Assembly: GCF_009380215.1 (NCBI RefSeq) | Contig: NZ_WHUG01000001.1 | Location: forward strand, 682,001 to 746,000 | Direction of reading: 5' to 3' | Length of the DNA: 64,000 nucleotides | DNA from: Rugamonas aquatica | GTDB taxonomy: Bacteria; Pseudomonadota; Gammaproteobacteria; Burkholderiales; Burkholderiaceae_D | Shown: in pieces, positions 25,042-33,180 of the stretch | How positions within the stretch are numbered: the stretch's first letter is position 1 | Layout: each line of letters begins with the position of its first letter | The notes under the pieces: model-generated | The model's input: the letters and a program-made list of their open reading frames with translations, nothing else | Databases searched by the model: none | Told to the model about the DNA's origin: nothing | Program-made: the position numbers and the translations under genes

Positions 25042-26418
25042 TCACTCCCTTACGCCGTCGAAGCTGACCTCCACCTGCAAGCCGGGACCATCGCCGCGGT
25101 TGTCCAGCCGGATGCGGCCCTGATTGCGCGCCGCCGCCCGCTCGGCGATGGCCAGCCCCAATCCGCTTCCCGCCTGGTCCTGGTCCGGCAGGCGGAAGAA
25201 GCGCTCGAACACCTTGCGCTGCATCTCCGGCGCGATGCCCGGCCCCTGGTCGGCAACCGACAGCACAATGCGGCCCTCCGCCTCGGCGATGGCAACCGTC
25301 ACGCGGCCGCCCTCCGGCGAATACTTGACGGCGTTGCTGACCAGGTTGTCGATCAGCGAGGCCATGCTCTCCAGATGCATGGCCAGCATGCAGCGCTCCG
25401 GCGCCTGTAGTTCGATCTCCACATGGCGGGTGGCGGCGATCTGTCCGGCCTGCGCCAGCCGGTCCGCCACCAGCTCGACCAGGTCGCGCGGCATCAGGCT
25501 GGTGTGATCGCGGTCGCCGCCGGATCGGGCCAGGGCCAGCAACTGATGCACGGTGTGCGTGGCGCGCTCCACCCCTGTGCGCAAGCCCTGCCCCGCGTCT
25601 TCCACCCGCTGCGCCGTGCGTGTCGTGGTCAGCGTATCAGCGTTGATCTGGATGATGGACAGCGGCGTCTTGAGTTCATGCGCCGCATCGATCAGGAATT
25701 CCTGCTCGCGCTCCAGCCGCTCGGTGAGGCGCTCCATCAGCCGGTTGACCGAGCCGACCAGCGGCGACAGCTCCAGATATGGTGAAGGCGCCAGCGGCGA
25801 CAGATCGGTGGCCGAGCGCTCCTCGATCTCGCCGACGATGGATTTCAACGGCCGCAGCCCGACGCGGATGATGAGCCACGCCGGCAGCAGCAGGAACGGT
25901 ATGCTGAACAGCAGCGGCGCGAAATAGTAGCCGATGCTGGACACCTGCAACATCCATTCGCCGATCACCTCCGTCGCCATCCGCACCGTGACGCCGGTGG
26001 CGGCATCGGTTTCGACCGAGACCACCCAGCCATCCCTGAGCGGCTGGCCGTACGGCCCGGCGGCGGCGTCGGTCGGCGGCAGGCCCTGGTCCGCCGACGC
26101 ATATACCAGCGCGCCGTGCCGCCATACCTGCGTTTGCAGGGCCGGGATGTACCAGCCCAGTTCCGTGTACAGCGCGTAGTGCAGCTGCTCCATCTTGTGC
26201 ACCAGAGGCTTGATCTGCTCCGGCGGCCGCTCGCCGACGGTCTGCATCAACACCATGATGCGCAGAGCGCTGGCGCGCAGCTCGCGCTGCATGTCGCGCC
26301 GCTTGCTGGTGCGCGTCTCGTAGACATCCAGCGCCAGGTTGGCGAGCCAGATCAGCATCATCACCGAAATGAAGCCATACAGCAGGCGCTTGAACAGCGA
26401 GCGGTTATGCCGCGTCAT
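25042..26418 (-). CDS. Two-component sensor histidine kinase
   Basis: A 458-residue sensor kinase of the QseC/TctE type. Two membrane segments (about 11-30 and 163-186) flank a periplasmic sensor of about 130 residues. Next come a HAMP-like linker, the HisKA box AAHELKTPLSII (phospho-acceptor H247), and the ATPase boxes NLVSNAVKYSPEGG, DQGPGIAPE and GSGLGLAI. Its start overlaps the response regulator stop by four bases. The signal is unknown. Divergence from a receptor/acyltransferase operon suggests it senses a related ligand. Confidence 0.9.
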   Translation of the reverse strand: MTRHNRSLFKRLLYGFISVMMLIWLANLALDVYETRTSKRRDMQRELRASALRIMVLMQTVGERPPEQIKPLVHKMEQLHYALYTELGWYIPALQTQVWRHGALVYASADQGLPPTDAAAGPYGQPLRDGWVVSVETDAATGVTVRMATEVIGEWMLQVSSIGYYFAPLLFSIPFLLLPAWLIIRVGLRPLKSIVGEIEERSATDLSPLAPSPYLELSPLVGSVNRLMERLTERLEREQEFLIDAAHELKTPLSIIQINADTLTTTRTAQRVEDAGQGLRTGVERATHTVHQLLALARSGGDRDHTSLMPRDLVELVADRLAQAGQIAATRHVEIELQAPERCMLAMHLESMASLIDNLVSNAVKYSPEGGRVTVAIAEAEGRIVLSVADQGPGIAPEMQRKVFERFFRLPDQDQAGSGLGLAIAERAAARNQGRIRLDNRGDGPGLQVEVSFDGVRE

Positions 26419-27071
26419 TTGTCGACCACGTAGCCGACGCCGCGCACGGTGCGGATATAGCCTTCGCCGATTTTCTGCCGCAGGTGCGACATGTGCACGT
26501 CCAGCGCCGCGCCCTCGCTGTGCGGCAGCGCGCGCGATTCCAGCTCGCGGCGCGTCAGCACCCGGTCCGGATAGCGCATCAGCGCGTGCAGCAGCGCGAA
26601 CTCGGTCTTCGACAGCACCACGTTGACGCCGCTGCGCGTAAGCAGCATGCGTTTATCGTCCAGCACCAGATCCTTGACCTTCCATACCGGTTCGCCGGAT
26701 TCGCTCCAGCCGGTCGCGCGGCGCATCACCGCGCGCAGGCGCGCCAGCAGCTCCGTGACGACGAAGGGCTTGACCAGGTAATCGTCGGCGCCGCGATCGA
26801 GGCCGTTCAGGCGGTCTTCCAGGCTGTCGCGCGCCGTGATGACCAAAATGGGCAATGTATGGCCGGCGGCGCGCAGTTCGCGCAGCACGTCGATGCCGTT
26901 CCCGTCGGGCAGGCCCAGGTCCAGCAGCACGGCGTCGAACGGCTCCGTCTCGACCCAATGGCGCGCATCGCTGGCGCGGCGCACCCATACCACTTCCTGT
27001 CCCGCGTCCTGCAAGGCCGCTTGCAAGGCCTTGCCCAATTCCAGGTCGTCTTCGACCAGGCATATCTTCAT
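26415..27071 (-). CDS. OmpR/PhoB-family response regulator
   Basis: A 218-residue regulator: receiver domain with acidic pair D8/D9, phospho-acceptor D51 (LLDLGLPDGNG), T79 and K101 (LVKPF), then a winged-helix DNA-binding domain (about 124-218, ending HLRQKIGEGYIRTVRGVGYVVD). It is closest in style to QseB/TctD/PmrA regulators, which bind direct TTAAG-type half-sites. Three such half-sites lie in the 169-base gap before the divergent TonB-dependent receptor. It is the first gene of the kinase operon. Confidence 0.92.
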   Translation of the reverse strand: MKICLVEDDLELGKALQAALQDAGQEVVWVRRASDARHWVETEPFDAVLLDLGLPDGNGIDVLRELRAAGHTLPILVITARDSLEDRLNGLDRGADDYLVKPFVVTELLARLRAVMRRATGWSESGEPVWKVKDLVLDDKRMLLTRSGVNVVLSKTEFALLHALMRYPDRVLTRRELESRALPHSEGAALDVHMSHLRQKIGEGYIRTVRGVGYVVDK

Positions 27072-27146
27072 GTGTCGCTACCTCTTTCGTGAAGCCCGTA
27101 TCTACGCATCTTCTTAGCGAACTGTCAATCGCGTGCGCGCCACAAC

Positions 27147-27186
27147 GTTAGGAAAACCTTAAGGTTCCTTTTGGATTTCGTTAAGG
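27147..27186. promoter_or_regulatory. PmrA/QseB-like response-regulator half-sites
   Basis: Half-sites GTTAGG (27147), CTTAAGG (27158) and GTTAAGG (27180) begin 11 and 22 bases apart, so all lie on one face of the helix. OmpR-family regulators such as PmrA and QseB bind pairs of CTTAAG with 11-bp periodicity. The cluster is 76-115 bases from the regulator start and 54-94 from the receptor start. Confidence 0.55.
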
Positions 27187-27240
27187 AAGACTGCGGACAA
27201 TCTGCCCACACTAAAACAATCTTCAAACGAGGGAGACTAG

Positions 27241-29979
27241 ATGGACAGCAAAGCAGGGATGAAAACGGCGCCAACGCCGATCGCGTCGGCAGTGGCATTG
27301 ATGCTGCTGGCATGCGCGGCGCCGGCAATGGCGCAGCAGGCGGCCGGCGACAGCGGCCAGCCGCTCGAACAGGTGGTAGTGACCGGCATCCGCGCCTCCC
27401 TGCAGCAGGCGCTGACCCGCAAGCGCAACAGCGATACGCTGTCCGAAGTGGTATCGGCCGAGGACATCGGCAAAATGCCGGACAAGAACGTGGCCGACGC
27501 CATCCAGCGCGTACCGGGCGTGAACATCTCCTCCTCCGCCGGCGGCGAAGGCGGCTTCGCGGAAAACGACCGCGTGAGCATCCGCGGCACCAGCTCCAGC
27601 CTGACGCAAACCCTGGTCAACGGCCACTCCATCGGCACCGGCGACTGGTTCGTACTGGACCAGGCCGGAGCCGTTGGGCGCAGCGTCAGCTACGCGCTGC
27701 TGCCGTCGGAGATCGTCAGCGCCGTCACGGTGCAGAAAAGCCAGCAGGCCGACATGGTCGAAGGCGGCGTGGCCGGCTCGGTCAATATCGAGACCCGCAA
27801 GCCGCTGGACTTCAAGAAGCAGCTGACATTGGAAGCCTCGGCCCAAGCCATCTACACCGATCTGCCGAAGAAGACCGATCCGCAACTGAACGCGCTGCTG
27901 GGCTGGAAGAATGACGCCAAAACCTTCGGCGTGCTGGTGCAGCTATTCTCGGAAAAACGCCACGAGCGCCGCGACGGCCAGGAGTTCTACGGCTACACCC
28001 CCATCGCGGCAGACAGCAACGCCGCCAAGGCGCATCCCGAACTGGCGGGCATCCTGGCGCCGGCCGGCATCAGCGCTTCGCTGTTCGAGCAGACCCGCAA
28101 GCGCACCGGCGGCGCCTTCGACCTGCAGTTCAAGCCGAGCAAGGATCTGAGCTTCGACATCAACGGCTTCAGCTCCACGCTGGACGCGGCCAACTACAAC
28201 CGCAGCTTCTACAACAACATCGCTGCCAACATCAACGCCACCAATCCCGACACCGGCGCTTCCGTGGGCGTGATCCCGTCCACCTACACCATCAAGAGCG
28301 GCACGCTGGTGGCGGCGACCATACCGGCTTCGCAATACCCGGGCGTCAGCGCCACGCAGACCTACAACTCGCAGCTGTACTCGGCCTTCGGCGACCAGAT
28401 TTACCGCCCTGGTTCGTCGTCCTCGTCGGCCTACATCGATCTCGACGGCAGCTACAAGGTCAATCAGGACCTGCGCATCACCGGCACGGTGGGCTACACG
28501 CGCGGCGAGGGCAAGACCCCGGCCGATATCGGCTACGAGGCTGGCCTGACCGGCGCCGGTTCCAGCTACACGCTGAACGGCATGTCGCCTGCCACCATGT
28601 CCTTCCCCGGCGCGGACACTTCCAAGTTCACCAACTACGTCACCGCTTCCGCGTGGGGATCGCACGTCATCACCAAGGACAGCGAAAAATACGCGCAGGC
28701 CGACGGCGAACTGCGGCTCGATCGCGGCGTACTCGAATCGGCCAAGTTCGGCGTGCGCTATGCCGAGCACCATCGCAGCGTGAGCCAGCCGGAGAACCGC
28801 AGCTGCAAGGCCTGCGACGGCACCACCTCGGCGCCGCTGCCCGCGTGGAGCGGCACCACCTATCCATCGAACTTCGGCAGCGGCATCAGCAGCGCCGCGG
28901 ACTTCCTGCGCAACGTCTGGCAGATCAGTCCTGACAATATCGCCGCGTGGGCGGCCAAGTACGACCTTGCCGGCGGCCCGACCACCCAGAACTGGGCCGG
29001 CGAGATGGATGTGAAGGAAAAATCCAGCGCCATCTACGGCATGGTCAACCTGGCCGGCGACGGCTGGCGTGGCAACGTGGGCGTGCGCTATGTGCACACC
29101 AACCAGGCCACCATCACCAACATCCCCGGCGGCGACCATCCAATTGGCCTGGACAACACCAACGGCCCTTACACGCCAACGCTGAACCAGAACGGCTACA
29201 ACGACGTGCTGCCTAGCGCGAACTTCAAGATCGACCTGTCGCCAACGCTGGTGGCACGCGCCGCAGTCGCCAAGACCATGGCGCGTCCCGACTTCAGCGC
29301 GATGGTCGGCGCGGTGACGCTGAACGACACCAACCTCACCGGCAGCAGTGGCAACTCCAACCTGAAGCCGGTGCGTTCGACCAACTACGACCTGGCGCTG
29401 GAATGGTACTTCTCGCCGAAGTCGCTGCTGTCGGCCGGCGTGTTCTACATGGACATGTCGTCCTACGTCACCTACGGCACCGCCAACCTCACCTACTTCA
29501 ACAACTCGTTCAAGCGCTTCGACAGCTATTCGATTTCGTCGCCGACCAACATCAGCGCCAAGAACAAGGGCATCGAGCTGGCTTACCAGCAGCACTTGTT
29601 CGGCGGCGTCGGCGTGGTGGCCAACTACACCTACACCGACGGCAGCGCGGCCGACGGCAAGCCGGTGGTGGGCAATTCGAAAAACACCTACAATGCCGAG
29701 ACCTACTACGAGGACGACCGCTTGAGCGCGCGCCTGGCCTACACCTACCGTTCCAGCTTCTCCGGCGGCTTGTACAACAGCTTCCCGCAGGTGATGGCGG
29801 GAACCGGCAACCTGGCGGCGTCGGTCAGCTACAAGATCAACGAGAACCTGTCGATCACCTTCGATGCGCTGAACCTGAACAACGCCGTGCTGCGCTACTA
29901 CGGCGAGAACAAGGACCAGCCTATCGCCTCGTATTCGAACGGCCGCCAATACTACCTGGGACTGCGTGGCAAACTCTAA
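27241..29979 (+). CDS. TonB-dependent receptor, TIGR01782-like (oligosaccharide type)
   Basis: A 912-residue outer-membrane receptor. It has a signal peptide (ending APAMAQ), then the plug with EQVVVTGIRASLQQALTRKR, SEVVSAEDIGKMPDKNVADA and IQRVPGV, motifs diagnostic of the Caulobacter-type TonB receptors that are often linked to carbohydrate uptake. The C-terminus YYLGLRGKL is a modified barrel-end signature. The downstream acyltransferase begins with a GTG 14 bases before its stop, so the two are coupled. That neighbour is NagX/HGSNAT-like, so an amino-sugar-containing glycan is a plausible ligand. Regulation by the divergent two-component system is likely. Confidence 0.88.
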   Translation: MDSKAGMKTAPTPIASAVALMLLACAAPAMAQQAAGDSGQPLEQVVVTGIRASLQQALTRKRNSDTLSEVVSAEDIGKMPDKNVADAIQRVPGVNISSSAGGEGGFAENDRVSIRGTSSSLTQTLVNGHSIGTGDWFVLDQAGAVGRSVSYALLPSEIVSAVTVQKSQQADMVEGGVAGSVNIETRKPLDFKKQLTLEASAQAIYTDLPKKTDPQLNALLGWKNDAKTFGVLVQLFSEKRHERRDGQEFYGYTPIAADSNAAKAHPELAGILAPAGISASLFEQTRKRTGGAFDLQFKPSKDLSFDINGFSSTLDAANYNRSFYNNIAANINATNPDTGASVGVIPSTYTIKSGTLVAATIPASQYPGVSATQTYNSQLYSAFGDQIYRPGSSSSSAYIDLDGSYKVNQDLRITGTVGYTRGEGKTPADIGYEAGLTGAGSSYTLNGMSPATMSFPGADTSKFTNYVTASAWGSHVITKDSEKYAQADGELRLDRGVLESAKFGVRYAEHHRSVSQPENRSCKACDGTTSAPLPAWSGTTYPSNFGSGISSAADFLRNVWQISPDNIAAWAAKYDLAGGPTTQNWAGEMDVKEKSSAIYGMVNLAGDGWRGNVGVRYVHTNQATITNIPGGDHPIGLDNTNGPYTPTLNQNGYNDVLPSANFKIDLSPTLVARAAVAKTMARPDFSAMVGAVTLNDTNLTGSSGNSNLKPVRSTNYDLALEWYFSPKSLLSAGVFYMDMSSYVTYGTANLTYFNNSFKRFDSYSISSPTNISAKNKGIELAYQQHLFGGVGVVANYTYTDGSAADGKPVVGNSKNTYNAETYYEDDRLSARLAYTYRSSFSGGLYNSFPQVMAGTGNLAASVSYKINENLSITFDALNLNNAVLRYYGENKDQPIASYSNGRQYYLGLRGKL

Positions 29980-31111
29980 ACCCGCGCGGATACTGGCGAT
30001 CGACGCCTTCCGCGGCATCACCATCCTGGTCATGATCTTCGTGAACACGCTGGCGGGCGTGCGCGGCATGCCCGCCTGGATGGAGCATGCCGCGGCCGAC
30101 GCCGACGCCATGACCTTCCCGGACGTGGTGTTCCCTGCCTTCCTGTTCATCGTCGGCATGTCGATACCGTTCGCCATGGCGCAGCGGCAGGCGGCGGGCG
30201 ACACGGCGGCGGCCCGCTGGCTGCACGTGCTGGCGCGCGCCGCCGGGCTGCTGGTGCTCGGTGTTTTCATGGTCAACGCGGAAGACGGCTACAACGAAGC
30301 GGCGATGGGCATGTCCATCCATTTGTGGTCGCTGCTGTTCTACGGCTGCGCCATGCTGGTGTGGATGGTCTACCGGTTCGAGAACAAGGCGCTGGCCTGG
30401 GCCTTGCGCGCGGTCGGCGCCGCCGGTCTGCTGGCACTGGCGCTGGCGTTTCGCGGCGGCCCCGATGGCAGCCTGCGTCTGGCGCCGCAATGGTGGGGCA
30501 TACTGGGACTGATAGGCTGGGCGTATCTGTACTGTGCCGTGGCATGGGAGCTGACACGTGGGCGTCTGCTGCCGCTCGCCGTACTGGTGCTGGCCTGCAC
30601 AGGCCTGTACTGCGCTACCCATGGGGCTTCCTCACAGGTGGAGAATGCGGTGCACACGTCGATCGCGCTGTGCGGCGTGCTGACGGCGCAGATCTTCTTC
30701 AGCGGCCAGCGCGGCCGGCCGTTCCGCGCTGCGCTGCTGCTGGCGGCCGGACTGGCGGTGCTGGCCTTTGTGCTCCAGCCCTACTTCAAAATATCGAAGA
30801 TCTACGCCACGCCCAGCTGGGCGCTGTACAGCTCCGCCATCTGCGTGCTGCTGTTCGCCGCACTGTACTGGGTGGTCGACCTGAAGCGCTGCAGCGGCTG
30901 GACCGCGCTGTTCAGGCCTGCGGCGGCCAACCCGCTGCTGGTCTACCTCATTCCCTACATCGTCTACGCGCTGATGCAGTACCTGCACCTCGCGTTCCCG
31001 GGCGTGCTGGGTTCCGGCCTGCCCGGATTTTTCTGGGCCATCTGCTACGCCATGATCGTCATGGCGCTGGCCGCTGGCCTCAACCGCTTGCACATCAAAC
31101 TGCAGCTTTAA
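29966..31111 (+). CDS. DUF5009/NagX-like membrane acyltransferase 1
   Basis: A 381-residue integral membrane protein with about ten helices, related to heparan-alpha-glucosaminide N-acetyltransferase (HGSNAT)/NagX proteins. Family features are the N-terminal RILAIDAFRGITILVMIFVN, the DVVFPAFLFIVGMSIPFAM segment and the conserved-looking NPLLVYLIPYIVYAL. The GTG start lies inside the end of the receptor gene. HGSNAT transfers acetyl groups across a membrane onto glucosamine residues; bacterial members accompany chitin or amino-sugar utilisation. Twelve bases separate its stop from the start of the second, related gene. Confidence 0.8.
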   Translation: MANSKPARILAIDAFRGITILVMIFVNTLAGVRGMPAWMEHAAADADAMTFPDVVFPAFLFIVGMSIPFAMAQRQAAGDTAAARWLHVLARAAGLLVLGVFMVNAEDGYNEAAMGMSIHLWSLLFYGCAMLVWMVYRFENKALAWALRAVGAAGLLALALAFRGGPDGSLRLAPQWWGILGLIGWAYLYCAVAWELTRGRLLPLAVLVLACTGLYCATHGASSQVENAVHTSIALCGVLTAQIFFSGQRGRPFRAALLLAAGLAVLAFVLQPYFKISKIYATPSWALYSSAICVLLFAALYWVVDLKRCSGWTALFRPAAANPLLVYLIPYIVYALMQYLHLAFPGVLGSGLPGFFWAICYAMIVMALAAGLNRLHIKLQL

Positions 31112-31122
31112 AACACAAAACT

Positions 31123-32184
31123 ATGCGTATCAATTCTATCGACGCGGTGCGCGGCCTGACCGTTGCCGCCATGCTGCTGGTGAACGACGCCGGCGACTGG
31201 TCCCACGTCTACCCCTGGCTCGAACACGCCGAGTGGCACGGCTGCACGCCGCCGGATTTCATCTTCCCCATCTTCATGCTGATCGTCGGCATATCGATCA
31301 ATCTGGCGCTGAGCCCACGCCTGGACGCCGGCGCGGCGGCCGCGCCGCTGACGCGCTCCGTGCTGCTGCGCGCCGTCCGCATCGTGCTGCTGGGGCTTGC
31401 GCTGCACGTGGTGGCGATGTTGCTGCTGAACGGGCGCGGCTTCCGCCTGTTCGGCGTGCTGCAAAGGACGGGCATCTGCTTCGCGGCAGCCGGCCTGCTG
31501 GCGATCCATGTACGCAACGCCCGTGCGCAATGGGCGATCTTCGCCGCCATCCTGCTGGCGCACTGGGGATTGCTGGCCGCCGGCGGAACGCTGGAACCTG
31601 GCTTGAACCTGTCCGACCGCATCGACAGCGCGCTGCTGGGCCGCCTGGCCTATCAATACGATGCCGCCACCGGCATCGGCCACGATCCCGAGGGCATCCT
31701 GGGCACGCTGCCTTCGCTGGCCACGGTCATCCTCGGCCTGCGCGCCGGCGACTGGCTGCGCTCGGGCCGGACCCGCAAACTGGTGCTGGCCGGCGCGGCG
31801 GCGATGCTGGCCGGCGGCCTATGGTCGCTGGCGCTGCCGCTTAACAAACAGTTGTGGACCTCGTCCTTCGTGCTGTGGACCGGCGGCTTCGGCATGCTGG
31901 CGATCGCGCTGGCGCACCAGCTGATCGACGTGCGCGGCTGGCCGCCATTGGGCCGGGCGATGGGCATCAACGCCATCGCCGCGTACGCGGGATCGTGGAT
32001 TGCGACTTGCGTGATTGAAGGCAGCGGCATCATGGGGCCGTTGTACACCCATGTTTTCAGCCAGCCGCTGACCCCGGTTTTTGGTCCCTGGGTGGCGTCG
32101 ATGGCGTTCGCGCTGGCCTTTACCGCGCTATTCTGGCTGGCTATGGCGGGCGCCGACCGGCGTGGCTGGCGGATGACGATTTGA
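31123..32184 (+). CDS. DUF1624/HGSNAT-like membrane acyltransferase 2
   Basis: A 353-residue membrane protein. The start at 31123 (MRINSIDAVRGLTVAAMLLVNDAGDWSHVYPWLEHAEWHG) is chosen because it reproduces the family N-terminus; the frame is open further upstream but overlaps the previous gene. DAVRGLTV, the W-H-G-C-T-P-P-D-F-I-F-P motif and the C-terminal GINAIAAYAGSW match NagX/HGSNAT proteins more closely than its upstream neighbour does. The conserved His in EHAEWHG is near the residue acetylated in HGSNAT. The two paralogues share only the general fold, so they are unlikely to be redundant. Confidence 0.85.
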   Translation: MRINSIDAVRGLTVAAMLLVNDAGDWSHVYPWLEHAEWHGCTPPDFIFPIFMLIVGISINLALSPRLDAGAAAAPLTRSVLLRAVRIVLLGLALHVVAMLLLNGRGFRLFGVLQRTGICFAAAGLLAIHVRNARAQWAIFAAILLAHWGLLAAGGTLEPGLNLSDRIDSALLGRLAYQYDAATGIGHDPEGILGTLPSLATVILGLRAGDWLRSGRTRKLVLAGAAAMLAGGLWSLALPLNKQLWTSSFVLWTGGFGMLAIALAHQLIDVRGWPPLGRAMGINAIAAYAGSWIATCVIEGSGIMGPLYTHVFSQPLTPVFGPWVASMAFALAFTALFWLAMAGADRRGWRMTI

Positions 32185-32296
32185 CGGCCCGCTTACTTTT
32201 ACCTTGCTATGGGACCGCTCCCACTATCTAGCACAGGCATTAAGTTAAATGCAACTTGCTTTACAAATTAAAAATATTCCTTTTTAAACTATTTTT

Positions 32297-32323
32297 AAGC
32301 ATAATGCTTTCCGAACAAGTTCG
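32297..32323. promoter_or_regulatory. Two adjacent palindromes upstream of the PEP-CTERM gene
   Basis: AAGCAT-A-ATGCTT (32297-32309) and CGAAC-AA-GTTCG (32312-32323) are both perfect and lie side by side, 78-104 bases before the PEP-CTERM start. They sit in an AT-rich gap of 216 bases (32185-32400). They could be operators or an RNA leader structure; no U-run follows, so a terminator is unlikely. Confidence 0.45.
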
Positions 32324-32400
32324 TTGCTTTTTAACCAGTGAACTTTCCTCACCGCCGGCGGCCGGATGCCCGTCCGAAATGCGAATTCTGGAGCTACATT

Positions 32401-33123
32401 ATGCGTATCAAAAACCTGCTGCTGGCCATCACCGCCGCAGCTGCCCTGAGCACCGGCGCGGCCAGCGCCTCCACCGAACTGATCGTCAACGGCGGTTTCG
32501 AAGCCGGCGACTACGGCCAGATCGGCTGGGGCGGTCATCAGCTGGCCGGCTGGAGCACCAATGGCTACAACTTCCTGTTCAACGGCTCGAACGTCGACAA
32601 CGGCGGCGTCACCGGCAGCTACGGCAACCTGCAGCTGTGGGGCCCGAAAAATGGTTCCTCGAACGGCCTGCAAGCCAGCCCTGTCGGCGGCAACTTCGTC
32701 GCAGCCGATGGCGCGTTTGAAATCGCCCCGCTGCAACAGACCGTCCACGGCCTGGTCGCCGGTCAGCAATACAACCTGACCTTCTACTGGGCTGGCGCTC
32801 AGCAGTCCGGCTTCAACGGTGCGACCACCGAGCAATGGAAAGTATCGCTGGGCAATGAAACCCAGTCGACCGTCGTCAAGAACAATGTCGATCACGGCTT
32901 CACCGGCTGGCAGAAAGAGACCTTCACCTTCACCGCGTCCAGCGCAAGCGAAGTGCTGAGCTTCCTGGCCATCGGCACCCCAACCGGCGTTCCACCGTTC
33001 TCGCTGCTGGATGGCGTGTCAATGACCGCCGCCGTGCCTGAACCGCAAACCTGGGCCATGCTGGGTCTGGGCCTGGGCCTGGTCGGCTTCGCCGCCCGTC
33101 GCCGCAAGGCCAAGGCTGCTTAA
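32401..33123 (+). CDS. PEP-CTERM sorted extracellular protein
   Basis: A 240-residue protein with a signal peptide (MRIKNLLLAITAAAALSTGAASA), a beta-sandwich-like body beginning ELIVNGGFEAGDYGQIGW, and a C-terminal sorting signal VPEPQTWAMLGLGLGLVGFAARRRKAKAA: the PEP motif, a hydrophobic helix and an Arg-rich tail. It should be processed by an exosortase (EpsH/XrtA type), linking it to exopolysaccharide production; no exosortase lies in the window. The NGGFE-W opening resembles carbohydrate-binding-like PEP-CTERM proteins. The start at 32401 is chosen over an ATG 63 bases upstream because it starts the signal peptide. Confidence 0.9.
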   Translation: MRIKNLLLAITAAAALSTGAASASTELIVNGGFEAGDYGQIGWGGHQLAGWSTNGYNFLFNGSNVDNGGVTGSYGNLQLWGPKNGSSNGLQASPVGGNFVAADGAFEIAPLQQTVHGLVAGQQYNLTFYWAGAQQSGFNGATTEQWKVSLGNETQSTVVKNNVDHGFTGWQKETFTFTASSASEVLSFLAIGTPTGVPPFSLLDGVSMTAAVPEPQTWAMLGLGLGLVGFAARRRKAKAA

Positions 33124-33145
33124 TTCGCAGCTGCTGTTGATCGGT

Positions 33146-33169
33146 GCCGGACCTTCGCGTCCGGCATTT
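33146..33169 (+). terminator. Rho-independent terminator after the PEP-CTERM gene
   Basis: Stem GCCGGAC (33146-33152) pairs perfectly with GTCCGGC (33159-33165) around a six-base loop containing UUCG, followed by ATTTTCATTT. It begins 23 bases after the stop codon. Confidence 0.75.
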
Positions 33170-33180
33170 TCATTTCCGCT

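Noticed and set aside
27943-30276. A 777-codon open frame opposite the second TonB-dependent receptor
   Set aside because: It lies fully antisense to a gene with strong family motifs and reads as low-complexity Ala/Arg/Val/Gly sequence, the usual by-product of high third-position GC.
32229-32250. A TAGCAC...TTAA stretch that could be a sigma-54 promoter for the PEP-CTERM gene
   Set aside because: The GG and GC dinucleotides that define -24/-12 elements are not both present; the match is too poor.
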